Assembly: GCF_001315105.1 (NCBI RefSeq)
Contig: NZ_BAZR01000006.1
Span: forward strand, 124,001-188,000
DNA length: 64,000 nucleotides
Reading direction: 5' to 3'
Source: Paenibacillus sp. JCM 10914
Lineage (GTDB): Bacteria; Bacillota; Bacilli; Paenibacillales; Paenibacillaceae
Below are positions 56,294 through 64,000 of the stretch, piece by piece. The translations under genes were made by a program, and so were the position numbers. A model generated the notes under the pieces. That model worked only from the letters and a program-made list of their open reading frames with translations, was not told the DNA's origin and did not search any database. Positions within the stretch are counted from its first letter, which is position 1; each line of letters opens with the position of its first letter.

Positions 56294-56323
56294 GGATTAA
56301 CGTATATATTTAGTCATGATACA

Positions 56324-56362
56324 GCTGTCGAGTATATTGCTCGGCGGCCTCTTTGTTTTTTT
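56324..56362 (+). terminator. Terminator after the IclR gene
   Basis: A 9-bp stem with two G-U pairs (56324-56332 with 56340-56348), then CTCTTTG and seven T. Confidence 0.65.
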
Positions 56363-56462
56363 CGGCAAAATCCATCGCCGGAGAGAAGGATAATCCGCTA
56401 GCTTCGAGAATATCATGAGGCATAGGCCATAGGTGTCAAGGAAGCGGAGGTGTTGATATAGG

Positions 56463-57650
56463 GTGTCGACATACGAGTACTATAAAGATATATTTGCGAA
56501 TACCCCGAGGCCGTTTGCGATGCTGGATCTGGACATGCTGGATGACAATGCTAGGGCTATTGCACAAGCGGCTGGCAGCAAGAAAGTACGGCTCGCCAGC
56601 AAGTCGATCCGCTCGGTGGATGTGCTGCGCCGTATTTTGAATGCCGATCCGGCCTTTCAGGGGATCATGTGTTATACCGCCGCGGAAGCGGTTTTTCTGG
56701 CAGGACACGGTTTTGACGATCTGCTGCTAGGGTACCCGCAGTGGGAACCGCAGGCGATCCAGTCCCTAGTTAATCTGGTCGGCGATGGCCGGTCGGTCAC
56801 CCTCATGGTGGATAGTCTTGAGCATATTATGCATATCGAACAGTTCGCCAAACAACAGGGGACCGTTGTACCGCTCTGTATCGATGTCGATATGTCGATG
56901 AGTTATCCGGGCCTGCACTTTGGGGTATGGCGATCGCCGATATCATCATGGGACGGCATGCAATCTCTTGTGGAACGAATTCTTCAATCCCCATGGCTTC
57001 GTCTGGATGGCATCATGGGGTATGAGGCGCAAGTGGCAGGCGTTGGTGACAATGCGGCAGGAAAGTGGCTGAAGAATCAAGCCGTGCAATTCCTGAAGAA
57101 GCGTTCCATCGTGGAAGCGGCTAAACGCAGGCAGGAAGTCGTGGAGCAGCTTGCATTAATGAAGGTTGCCCTTCGCTTCGTGAACGCCGGCGGGACAGGC
57201 AGCATGGAGAGTTCGAGACAGGAAGCGTGGGTCACGGAGATTACGGCTGGCTCAGGATTCTACGCACCAGGCTTATTCGATCATTACGCTTCATTCCGTT
57301 ATAAACCGGCGGCCGCTTATGCCGTTGAGGTTGTGCGAATTCCGAAGCCCGGGCTTGTAACATGCATGGGCGGGGGATATACCGCGTCCGGGGCTGTGGG
57401 CCAAGACAAGCTGGCTAAACCTTATTTGCCCACAGGACTCAGGCTCCTTGCGCTGGAAGGCGTAGGTGAGGTGCAGACGCCGCTGCAATTGCCGGAGCAA
57501 ACGCAGCTCAAACTGGGCGATCCGGTATTTTTCCGCCATGCCAAGGCGGGTGAGTTATGCGAGCGGTTCAATACGTTATATGCGGTCTCGCAAGGCCGCA
57601 TTGTGGATGAGTATGCTACCTATCGTGGAATGGGAGAGTGTTTTCTATGA
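56463..57650 (+). CDS. PLP-dependent alanine-racemase-fold protein (D-amino acid aldolase/deaminase-like)
   Basis: 395 residues. The alanine-racemase N-terminal barrel has the PLP Lys in RLASKSIRSVDVL, and a D-serine-dehydratase-like C-terminal domain ends in VFFRHAKAGELCERFN, with metal-binding His and Cys. Related proteins are D-threonine aldolases and D-amino acid deaminases. GTG 56463 has GGAGGT 11 bases upstream. It overlaps the next gene by 4 bases. The pairing with an aldonolactone oxidase occurs in other bacteria but its pathway is not known to me. Confidence 0.8.
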   Translation: MSTYEYYKDIFANTPRPFAMLDLDMLDDNARAIAQAAGSKKVRLASKSIRSVDVLRRILNADPAFQGIMCYTAAEAVFLAGHGFDDLLLGYPQWEPQAIQSLVNLVGDGRSVTLMVDSLEHIMHIEQFAKQQGTVVPLCIDVDMSMSYPGLHFGVWRSPISSWDGMQSLVERILQSPWLRLDGIMGYEAQVAGVGDNAAGKWLKNQAVQFLKKRSIVEAAKRRQEVVEQLALMKVALRFVNAGGTGSMESSRQEAWVTEITAGSGFYAPGLFDHYASFRYKPAAAYAVEVVRIPKPGLVTCMGGGYTASGAVGQDKLAKPYLPTGLRLLALEGVGEVQTPLQLPEQTQLKLGDPVFFRHAKAGELCERFNTLYAVSQGRIVDEYATYRGMGECFL

Positions 57651-58981
57651 CGCAGAGCATGTGGTCGAATTGGTCCGGATCGGTACAAGCGAGGCCGCAA
57701 ATCGTGTTGAATCCGGCTTCGATCGATGATGTAGTGAAGCTCGTGCAGATGTGTCGACAAGAGGGCCGCCGGCTGCGCGTGGTTGGATCGGGTCATTCGT
57801 TCACGCCCATTGCGGCATCGGAGGATTGCCTGGTATCGCTGGATCATATGCAAGGGCTCGTGCATGTGGATACGCAGTCAAGGACAGCTAAGGTATGGGC
57901 GGGAACGAAGCTGAAGCTGCTCGGGGAGCTGTTGTTTCAGCACGGCCTGGCACAAGAGAATCTGGGGGATATTGATGTGCAGTCCATTGCGGGGGCGATC
58001 AGTACGGGCACGCATGGTACCGGAAGGACATTTGGCAACATCTCGACGCAGGTGGTAGGATTCACGGTCGTGACGGGTACGGGCGAGGTGATGGAATGCA
58101 CGGCCGAGTCGGATCTGAAGCGGTTCAAAGCATTGCAGGTATCACTGGGTACACTCGGCATCATCGTGCAGATTACCTTGAGACTCGAGCCTGCCTATCG
58201 ATTGGAGTATGTCAGCCGCCGGGTCACCTTGGATGAGTGCCTGCAACAGCAGGCTCAATGGGCTGAAGCGAATCGCCATTTTGAATTCTATTGGTTCCCT
58301 TATGCGTTGCCTTGCCAGATCAAGACGATGAACCTAACGCAGGATGAACCGAAAGATCACCCGGTCAAGGATTACATAAATGAAGTGTTGGTGGAGAATA
58401 CGCTGTTCGGATGGGTCTCGGAGTTGTGTCGTAAAGTACCGCAAACCAGTACCCTTGTCAGCCGCTTCTCCGCATCGCAAGTCCCGCTTGGCCGCAAGGT
58501 CCATCACAGCCATAAACTGTTCGCGACACAGCGTCTTGTTCGGTTTAACGAGATGGAGTATAACCTGCCGGCAGAAGCGATGAATGCTGTGATTGAGGAG
58601 ATGCGGATCGAGCTATCGCGCAAGCCGTATCGGGTACATTTTCCCGTAGAATGCCGATATGCCAAAGGCGACGACATTTGGCTGAGTCCGGCCTACGGCA
58701 GAGACTCGGCTTATATCGCGATCCATATGTACAGGGGCATGCCGCATGCAGAATATTTTAACGCGATGGAGCGAATATTTCTGCGGTATGGCGGCAGACC
58801 GCATTGGGGGAAGATGCACTCGCTGGAAGCCGCGCAATTGCAAGAGATGTACCCGATGTGGGAATCGTTTCAGCAGGTCCGCCATGAGCTGGATCCGGAC
58901 GGGATTTTCCTGAATGATTACGTAGGCAAGTTATTCGGGATCACGAATCCGAGGGCGGATGCGAATCGAGAGATTGTGTAA
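57647..58981 (+). CDS. FAD-dependent aldonolactone oxidase (L-gulono/D-arabinono-1,4-lactone type)
   Basis: 444 residues. The FAD domain has VVGSGHSFTPIAASEDCLVS, with the His that can bind FAD covalently, and SIAGAISTGTHGTG; the ALO C-terminal domain has RPHWGKMHSL, the HWGK signature. It should oxidise a sugar lactone or alditol with oxygen. Start overlaps the previous gene by ATGA. Confidence 0.88.
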   Translation: MTQSMWSNWSGSVQARPQIVLNPASIDDVVKLVQMCRQEGRRLRVVGSGHSFTPIAASEDCLVSLDHMQGLVHVDTQSRTAKVWAGTKLKLLGELLFQHGLAQENLGDIDVQSIAGAISTGTHGTGRTFGNISTQVVGFTVVTGTGEVMECTAESDLKRFKALQVSLGTLGIIVQITLRLEPAYRLEYVSRRVTLDECLQQQAQWAEANRHFEFYWFPYALPCQIKTMNLTQDEPKDHPVKDYINEVLVENTLFGWVSELCRKVPQTSTLVSRFSASQVPLGRKVHHSHKLFATQRLVRFNEMEYNLPAEAMNAVIEEMRIELSRKPYRVHFPVECRYAKGDDIWLSPAYGRDSAYIAIHMYRGMPHAEYFNAMERIFLRYGGRPHWGKMHSLEAAQLQEMYPMWESFQQVRHELDPDGIFLNDYVGKLFGITNPRADANREIV

Positions 58982-59005
58982 GTCCTATTGGAGGGAATTC
59001 AAATT

Positions 59006-59041
59006 GAACCCTTAGCTGTTGCGAACAGCTAAGGGTTCTTT
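59006..59041 (+). terminator. Terminator after the lactone oxidase gene
   Basis: A perfect 15-bp stem with 3-nt loop (59006-59020 with 59024-59038), then TTTA. Confidence 0.82.
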
Positions 59042-59356
59042 AGCATGAATACGAGCAAGAAGACATCATCGTTTCCCGTACAATGATAGTCCTATTGTTT
59101 TAATTTTATAGTAAAAAAATTACAATTAAATGCAACTATTTACTATTTTGGAGCGTCTATATTAAGAGAAGGCTTGGTTGTGCCAGGTTTCAGCGGGAAT
59201 GCCTTAATTGTGGGGAAATTCCTGTTGTCCTGTTGCAATATAAAAATTATAGCACTCTTTGCTTAGCCAGGGGTAAGGCGGACAACTCGTAATTACATTA
59301 TCGGATTAGCTTTACGATTAGCTAAACGGAGAGTCGCGGGAGGGGCTGGATTTTAG
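59042..59356. other. AT-rich intergenic region before the secreted amidase gene
   Basis: About 315 bases. Repeated GATTAGCT (59304 and 59316) and a T/A-rich part near 59100-59140 are seen; no clear gene. It probably contains the promoter of the next cluster. Confidence 0.4.
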
Positions 59357-60046
59357 TTGAAACGAAAGTTGAAGTCAGCATTTGTTGCCAGTGTTGTTGC
59401 CTGTTCCACGCTCTTAATGTCATCACAAGCGCTCGCAGCAGAAGTCATGTTCACGAATTCAACAAGCACGAATAGCTCGTTTAACCGCGGTGCCGCCGCC
59501 GATTATGCTGAAACATGGGCAACACAAGCCAATCCTAATTACGCTAATTATGGAAGTAACAGTGACGGAGGGGATTGCACTAACTTTGTATCCCAAGCAT
59601 TGTATGAAGGAGGCGGATTGCCTTTTAACGGAACCAAAGGACAGAATCGAAATACGGTTGATTGGTACTATTATGGCCCTCATGTTCCGCCGTCTACAAA
59701 TCCGAGAACTTCTTCTTGGACCGGGGCACATCAATTCCGGGAGCATTTTGCGGTGATCAACGATCAAGGTGGGAAAAAGGCATACAGGGCAACAAAATAT
59801 ACATCACAGGAATTAAGCAATAACTTCCAACCCATCTATAATGAATTGTATCGGGGAGATATTGTCCAACACGTTAATTCAGCGGGACATACGATCCATT
59901 CACAAATAGTAAATGGTTATGGGCCAGGCAACGATCTTAAAGTCGCACAACATTCTGTTAACAACGGCACATGGAACAAGGATATCTCGCTAAAATCCTA
60001 TGTCGCTTACGGCTCGTGGATTGTATCCATCAAAATTAAAAGCTAA
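59357..60046 (+). CDS. Secreted protein with putative amidase domain (Amidase_6)
   Basis: 229 residues. A signal peptide ends at ALA-AEV (residue 27-28). The mature part carries RGAAADYAETWATQANPNY and GGDCTNFVSQALYEGG, the catalytic-Cys block of the Amidase_6 papain-like fold, then GDIVQHVNSAGHTIHSQIV with the His. It probably cleaves a peptide or cell-wall amide outside the cell. TTG start with GGGAGGGG upstream. Confidence 0.87.
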   Translation: MKRKLKSAFVASVVACSTLLMSSQALAAEVMFTNSTSTNSSFNRGAAADYAETWATQANPNYANYGSNSDGGDCTNFVSQALYEGGGLPFNGTKGQNRNTVDWYYYGPHVPPSTNPRTSSWTGAHQFREHFAVINDQGGKKAYRATKYTSQELSNNFQPIYNELYRGDIVQHVNSAGHTIHSQIVNGYGPGNDLKVAQHSVNNGTWNKDISLKSYVAYGSWIVSIKIKS

Positions 60047-60061
60047 AGGAGCTGAGCAAAG

Positions 60062-60592
60062 TTGAAGAAAAGAACGTGGATCATTCTTTCTGTCTGCAGT
60101 GCTGTGGCCATTGCGGGGGGGACGTGGGCTAACATGAACGCGAATAAGATTAATGCTAACAGTCCATCCCTGCAAGAGAAGGTTTCATATGCAAATGAAA
60201 GCTATGAAGCACAGAAACAAATTGCTGATGCACCTGGAGCTACAACAGCCGATGAACAGAAGCTTAAAGAACTGGGGAGCAGGGCCGGAGAATTAGAAGC
60301 TGAACTCCATCCATCAAGCGCCATTGACGAGTTTAACGAGGTTTTTGCAGGCTATAAAGACCTATACGCGATTGAAAGTGCCTATTATGCTGACCAGCAG
60401 AATTCCGAAGATCCGGCTGTGCAACGAGTTTTGATAGAGCTGGAGAAAAAAGGAGCATTGATCGCTCAGTTCGAAAATCAGGCCCAAAGCCAAACGTTGA
60501 GTAAATCTGATGCTGGGGAATCCTTATTGGATCAGTTCATGGAAGCAACAAGTGAACTAAATAAGGAGTTGTACCCGGAACAATATGAATAG
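60062..60592 (+). CDS. Hypothetical secreted or membrane-anchored protein
   Basis: 176 residues. An N-terminal hydrophobic segment (WIILSVCSAVAIAGGTW) is a signal peptide or anchor; the rest is Glu/Ala-rich and helical. TTG 60062 follows AAGGAG, 16 bases after the amidase gene, so they form an operon. Unknown function; a partner or inhibitor of the amidase is a guess. Confidence 0.7.
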   Translation: MKKRTWIILSVCSAVAIAGGTWANMNANKINANSPSLQEKVSYANESYEAQKQIADAPGATTADEQKLKELGSRAGELEAELHPSSAIDEFNEVFAGYKDLYAIESAYYADQQNSEDPAVQRVLIELEKKGALIAQFENQAQSQTLSKSDAGESLLDQFMEATSELNKELYPEQYE

Positions 60593-60680
60593 GTACTAAT
60601 CATGAAGTCCTGATTACTCGGCTAAATAGAAAGTCCCAGGGGAATCCTGTTGGGAAAACGAAGAAAAGGATGAGCCATTC

Positions 60681-61076
60681 GTGCATCCCCGTGTAAAAGT
60701 TTTCTTCCTTACCACATGCAGTCTAATCCTGTTCCTCTTCTGCATAGGGTCCGGTGCCCACGCACAGAAACCGAAAGAGCTTGAGCTCGAACGGGCGCTG
60801 TTACAGCAGTTGCATCCTGTGATTCGCTCGTCGATGCAGGAGATTTTCCATGAACAGTACCCGTTCTTCGCTTGTGAACGAATCGAATCGTTGAACGAGC
60901 AGGTGACGATGAAGGAAGAAGGGAATCATGCCCGTGCTGTGGACGCGATGCATGGGGCGCATTACTTCACCATAACGGTCTCCGTCTGCAAGACGAGCGG
61001 TGAAACCGTGGAGCTGTACTTAAAGAACGATACGTCGACGGCTGCCTATTACCTTGAAGGATTCAGGATCAAGTAG
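60681..61076 (+). CDS. DUF3888-like secreted protein
   Basis: 131 residues with a signal peptide ending near AHA-QKP. The ordering ALLQQLHPVIRSSMQEIF and ITVSVCKTSGETVELYLK match the DUF3888 family of Bacillales, of unknown function. GTG 60681 follows AAAAGGATGAG. Two Cys in the mature part could pair. Confidence 0.75.
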   Translation: MHPRVKVFFLTTCSLILFLFCIGSGAHAQKPKELELERALLQQLHPVIRSSMQEIFHEQYPFFACERIESLNEQVTMKEEGNHARAVDAMHGAHYFTITVSVCKTSGETVELYLKNDTSTAAYYLEGFRIK

Positions 61077-61093
61077 CTGTGTGTATTGCAGGA

Positions 61094-61143
61094 ACAAGGG
61101 GCAATCCCGGAAGTCGCATGACTTCCCATGGATTGCCCCTTGT
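61094..61143. terminator. Hairpin between convergent genes
   Basis: A perfect 14-bp stem (61094-61107 with 61130-61143) enclosing a 7-bp inner stem; T runs are poor on both sides. Confidence 0.55.
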
Positions 61144-61149
61144 GGCGCG

Positions 61150-63113
61150 TTATAAGGATTCCTTAATCACACGCTTATAGAACAGGACGGACAACAGACC
61201 GAAGATGGAATATAGTCCGGTATATAGCAGCATGACGATCACCATCGGCATCCACAGCTCCGTGCCGAAGAAGAACCAGCCGGACTGGACCGCGAAGTAG
61301 CTGTGCGACAAACCCACGATCAGCGGAATCCCGAAATTGAACAGCTGTTTGAATTGAATACCGCGCAGCAGATTACTCTGAGTGAATCCGAGCTTTCGCA
61401 GAATCGTATAGTTCGGTCGTTCTTCCTCACCTTCATCCATCTGCTTGAAATAGAGGATACAGCCCGAGGTGATGAGGAAGGTGAGTCCCAGGAAGCCGAC
61501 GATGAACATGATCAGCCCCATGTTGCTCTTCTGGGTAATCAGCATTTCACGCTGGGACAGATTGCCGAATTGACCCTCAAGGTCAAGCTGTTTAAAGAGC
61601 ATGTTGGCTTGGTCAAGCTTCGTGACATCAACAATATCGATACCGTGATAGACTTGGGGCAGCTCCTGGACGTCGGGATTCAGGTCAACGGATAAACGTT
61701 CGAATATTGTGTCGTCTACAATAGCCGTCGGTAAGCCGCCGCTGGAATACTGATAGGAAATATAGGCGTCTTTGTTCAGGCCGATCAGTTCCTGCTGAAT
61801 ACGCTCCGTCTGCCCTCTGAATTCAATCTGGCCGCTATCCTGAATCGCATGAATTGCTCGATGGCGTCGCTTGAGCCCGTGAAGAGCACTTCTTCAGGAG
61901 TGACATCAAGGCCGGGGATGCTCTTATCGCTGAGCACTGGAATCGTCATCAGATTCGGATCTCCATTCTTGCCTTCCACCTGTACGCCGATGGAACCGAT
62001 GACCTGGGATACGTCGGTCTCGATTTGCAGAACTTCGCGCTCGATTTCCTTGAATTCGATATCTTCCTCGATGAGTGCCTGCTTGAAGGCAGCTAAGTCG
62101 TCTGGCTTAGCCACGGCAAAATGATTCGGCACGCTCTGCTCGGAGGATTTCTCCGCTGAATAGTAAGAAATGTAGCTGAGTGACAAGAGACCGATTGCAA
62201 GCGCAGACACGGTCGTAATAATCGTCAATAACAAGGCGTTCGATTTCATGCGAAACATGATGGAGGACAGGGACAGTACTTCGTTCAGTGACAGATAACC
62301 GCCCTTGCTCTTGCGGATCGCATTGAAAATAAAGCTGACGGAGCCTTTATAGAACAAATAAGTGCCGAAGATGACCGATCCCAGAATCAGGATCATGGCC
62401 AGAAACAATTCATTCATGGAGGTGAAATCGCCGCCGAAGAGCTTGGTCGACACGTAATACCCCAGCCCGATCAGGCCAATGCCGGCAATGCCCATCAACA
62501 CCTCCAGAATCGACATTTTCTTGATCTGGTTCTCCGTTGTGGATACTGCGCGGAAGAGTGATAAGATGCTCTGTCTCTTGATGAACGCATAGTTCATGAT
62601 CATGATAAGCACGTAGATGGCGGCGAATACAATCACCGTCTGCAGCAATGCCTCCACCCTAAATGATAAGGATGCCTCAGTATCGACCCCCGTCACTTTA
62701 AACAATATCATCAGGATCAATCTGGAGGCTGCAAAGCCGGCGAAGATGCCAATCACCATGGAGCCAAAATATAGAATGAGGTTCTCGGCGCTCAAGATTC
62801 GGAAGATGCGCCCCTTCGTTAATCCGATTAACTGGAACAATCCGATCTCTTTGCTCCGTCGTTTGATGAAGATGGTATTGGCGTACAGCAGGAAGATCGC
62901 CACGATTCCCACGAGCAATACCGAAGAGGCTCCAAGTGCGGCTCCGCCCTTAATGCTGCCCGCCGCTTCATCCATAGCAGGGTCATACTGCAGAGTGACA
63001 AACGAGAAGTACAAGCCCACGCTGAAGATCAACGCGAACACATAGAGATAATAGTTTTTGATATTTTTCTTCAGATTGCGGTAGATGAGGTCATTAATGT
63101 TCATACTGGACAC
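61150..63113 (-). pseudogene. BceB-type FtsX-like ABC permease, frameshifted
   Basis: About 654 residues once one G near 61845-61847 is restored (expected EQFMRIQDSGQIEF), the length of BceB permeases. Ten helices with FtsX blocks (KRRSKEIGLFQLIGLTKGRI, MFRMKSNALLLTIITTVSA) and one large external domain between helices 7 and 8, which carries antibiotic recognition in the family. The start overlaps the ATPase gene by 20 bases. The frameshift falls in the large external domain. Confidence 0.86.
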
Positions 63114-63861
63114 CGCCTAGCACGCCTTGCGTCTTGATGATGTCGTTGAAGAAGGCCTGTCTGCTCTGCTCTCCCTTGTTCAATTGGGTGTAAATCTGCC
63201 CGTCCTTGATGAATACGACACGGCTGCAGTAGCTGGCGGCTACGGGGTCATGGGTCACCATAATGATCGTTGAGGAGATTTTTTGGTTCAAATCGCTAAG
63301 TTTGTTGAGCAGATCTGACGCCGATTTGGAATCGAGCGCTCCGGTTGGTTCATCCGCAAAAATAATGCTTGGATCATGAATGAACGCACGAGCCGCGGAG
63401 GTGCGCTGTTTCTGACCGCCGGAAATCTCGTTTGGATATTTGTTCGCAAGCTCATGGATGCCAAGCTCGGTGGCGATGGTTTGAAATTTGCGATGAGCTT
63501 CTTTTTTGGATACGTTCTGGATCGATAAGGGAAGCAGAATATTTTCCTTCACGGTGAGGGTATCCAGCAAGTTATATTCCTGAAAAATAAATCCGAGATG
63601 ATGTTTGCGGAATTCGGCTAGCTCCTTCTCCTTCATGCCGGTGAATTCCTTGCCTTCGATCTTGATGCTGCCGAGGCTCACCTTATCGATAGAGGAGAGT
63701 ACATTCAAGAGCGTGGTCTTACCTGAACCGGACGCGCCCATGATACTGACGAATTCTCCCTTCTCCACGCGAAGATCCACTCCCCGCAGAACGTCTTGTT
63801 TATTAAATTTATTGCCGTAGCTTTTATGAATTTGAGTCGCTTCAAGTATAGCCAATTTCAT
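63094..63861 (-). CDS. BceA-type ABC ATPase
   Basis: 255 residues. Walker [22 protein letters not shown] (Q-loop), signature [12 protein letters not shown], Walker [13 protein letters not shown] and VTHDPVAA are intact. With the permease it forms a Bce-like module that removes or senses cell-wall-targeting peptide antibiotics such as bacitracin. ATG 63861 follows AAAGGAG. The regulator BceRS lies outside the window or elsewhere. Confidence 0.92.
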   Translation of the reverse strand: MKLAILEATQIHKSYGNKFNKQDVLRGVDLRVEKGEFVSIMGASGSGKTTLLNVLSSIDKVSLGSIKIEGKEFTGMKEKELAEFRKHHLGFIFQEYNLLDTLTVKENILLPLSIQNVSKKEAHRKFQTIATELGIHELANKYPNEISGGQKQRTSAARAFIHDPSIIFADEPTGALDSKSASDLLNKLSDLNQKISSTIIMVTHDPVAASYCSRVVFIKDGQIYTQLNKGEQSRQAFFNDIIKTQGVLGGVQYEH

Positions 63862-63945
63862 TCACTCCTTTGTTGTCTCTGACTTCTATGATATAGGAGC
63901 GAAGGGCTTCTTCGCCTTCGATTGAACGAACAAATTGCAAAAGCA

Positions 63946-63963
63946 TGTGACATTGTTGTCACA
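63946..63963 (-). promoter_or_regulatory. BceR-type operator upstream of the ABC genes
   Basis: TGACA-TTGT-TGTCA (63948-63961) matches the BceR/PsdR-like consensus TNACA-N4-TGTNA exactly and is extended to 7-bp arms. It lies 85 bases before the start of the ATPase gene. Confidence 0.65.
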
Positions 63964-64000
63964 CGCCGGTTATTTGCAATACGTCGTTCTTGCGTGGAAA

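Noticed and set aside
1..64000. CRISPR arrays, tRNA, rRNA, insertion sequences, att sites
   Set aside because: No spaced direct repeats, cloverleaf sequences, transposase frames or terminal inverted repeats were seen.

Overview
The window looks like chromosomal DNA from a Paenibacillus-type low-spore-count-free guess excluded: the supportable statement is a Bacillales (Firmicutes) genome of roughly balanced GC, most like Paenibacillus. The signs are strong AGGAGG ribosome sites with frequent TTG and GTG starts, ECF sigma factors, a B. subtilis-like mtlA-mtlR-mtlF-mtlD order, an LPXTG surface protein, Bce-type ABC genes and an RsbQ-like hydrolase. I saw no rRNA, tRNA, CRISPR array, phage, insertion sequence or replication origin.

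Layout. 1-5.4 kb: the end of an LPXTG/SpaA-type surface protein, a NavBac-like sodium channel, malate:quinone oxidoreductase and a broken SMI1-like gene. 5.5-13.8 kb: a DbpA-type RNA helicase, an ECF sigma factor fused to pentapeptide repeats, an RsbQ-like hydrolase paired with a PAS-GGDEF diguanylate cyclase, a second hydrolase, a TPR-SMI1 protein, a DUF6886 protein and a GyrI-like protein. 13.9-23.3 kb: two divergent catalase-family proteins, a Bax-inhibitor-like membrane protein, a hydroxyacyl-CoA dehydrogenase, SelO, a methyltransferase, an epimerase and a TauE exporter. 23.3-30.7 kb: a second ECF sigma factor with a long C-terminal domain, a polysaccharide deacetylase, a coiled-coil protein, a glycerophosphodiesterase, an FHA-winged-helix regulator and a cytoplasmic GH9 enzyme. 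31-36.3 kb: the mannitol operon with a candidate MtlR operator. 36.3-43.4 kb: GreA, an MFS exporter, an ArsR/SRPBCC pair, a luciferase-like oxidoreductase and a HAD phosphatase.

43.7-56.3 kb is the most interesting part. A urocanase homologue, a DUF917 protein, an ammonia-lyase homologue, a hydantoinase, two M20 carbamoylases, an OpuC-type quaternary-amine importer and an IclR regulator lie in one direction. The lyase lacks the Ala-Ser-Gly that makes the MIO cofactor, and the urocanase signature Cys is Gly. Together with the thiohydantoin desulfhydrase family this points to ergothioneine uptake and degradation to glutamate (ergothionase, thiourocanate hydratase, desulfhydrase, hydantoinase, carbamoylase), not histidine utilisation. 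The catabolic and transporter promoters share a TTATTA-N8-TAAT element. Downstream are a PLP racemase/aldolase-fold protein with an aldonolactone oxidase, then a small secreted-protein cluster, then Bce-like ABC genes behind a near-perfect BceR-type operator.

Ten genes spread over the window are each broken by what looks like loss of one G or C from a run of two or three. That pattern fits sequencing or assembly error better than gene decay, so these genes may be intact in the organism.
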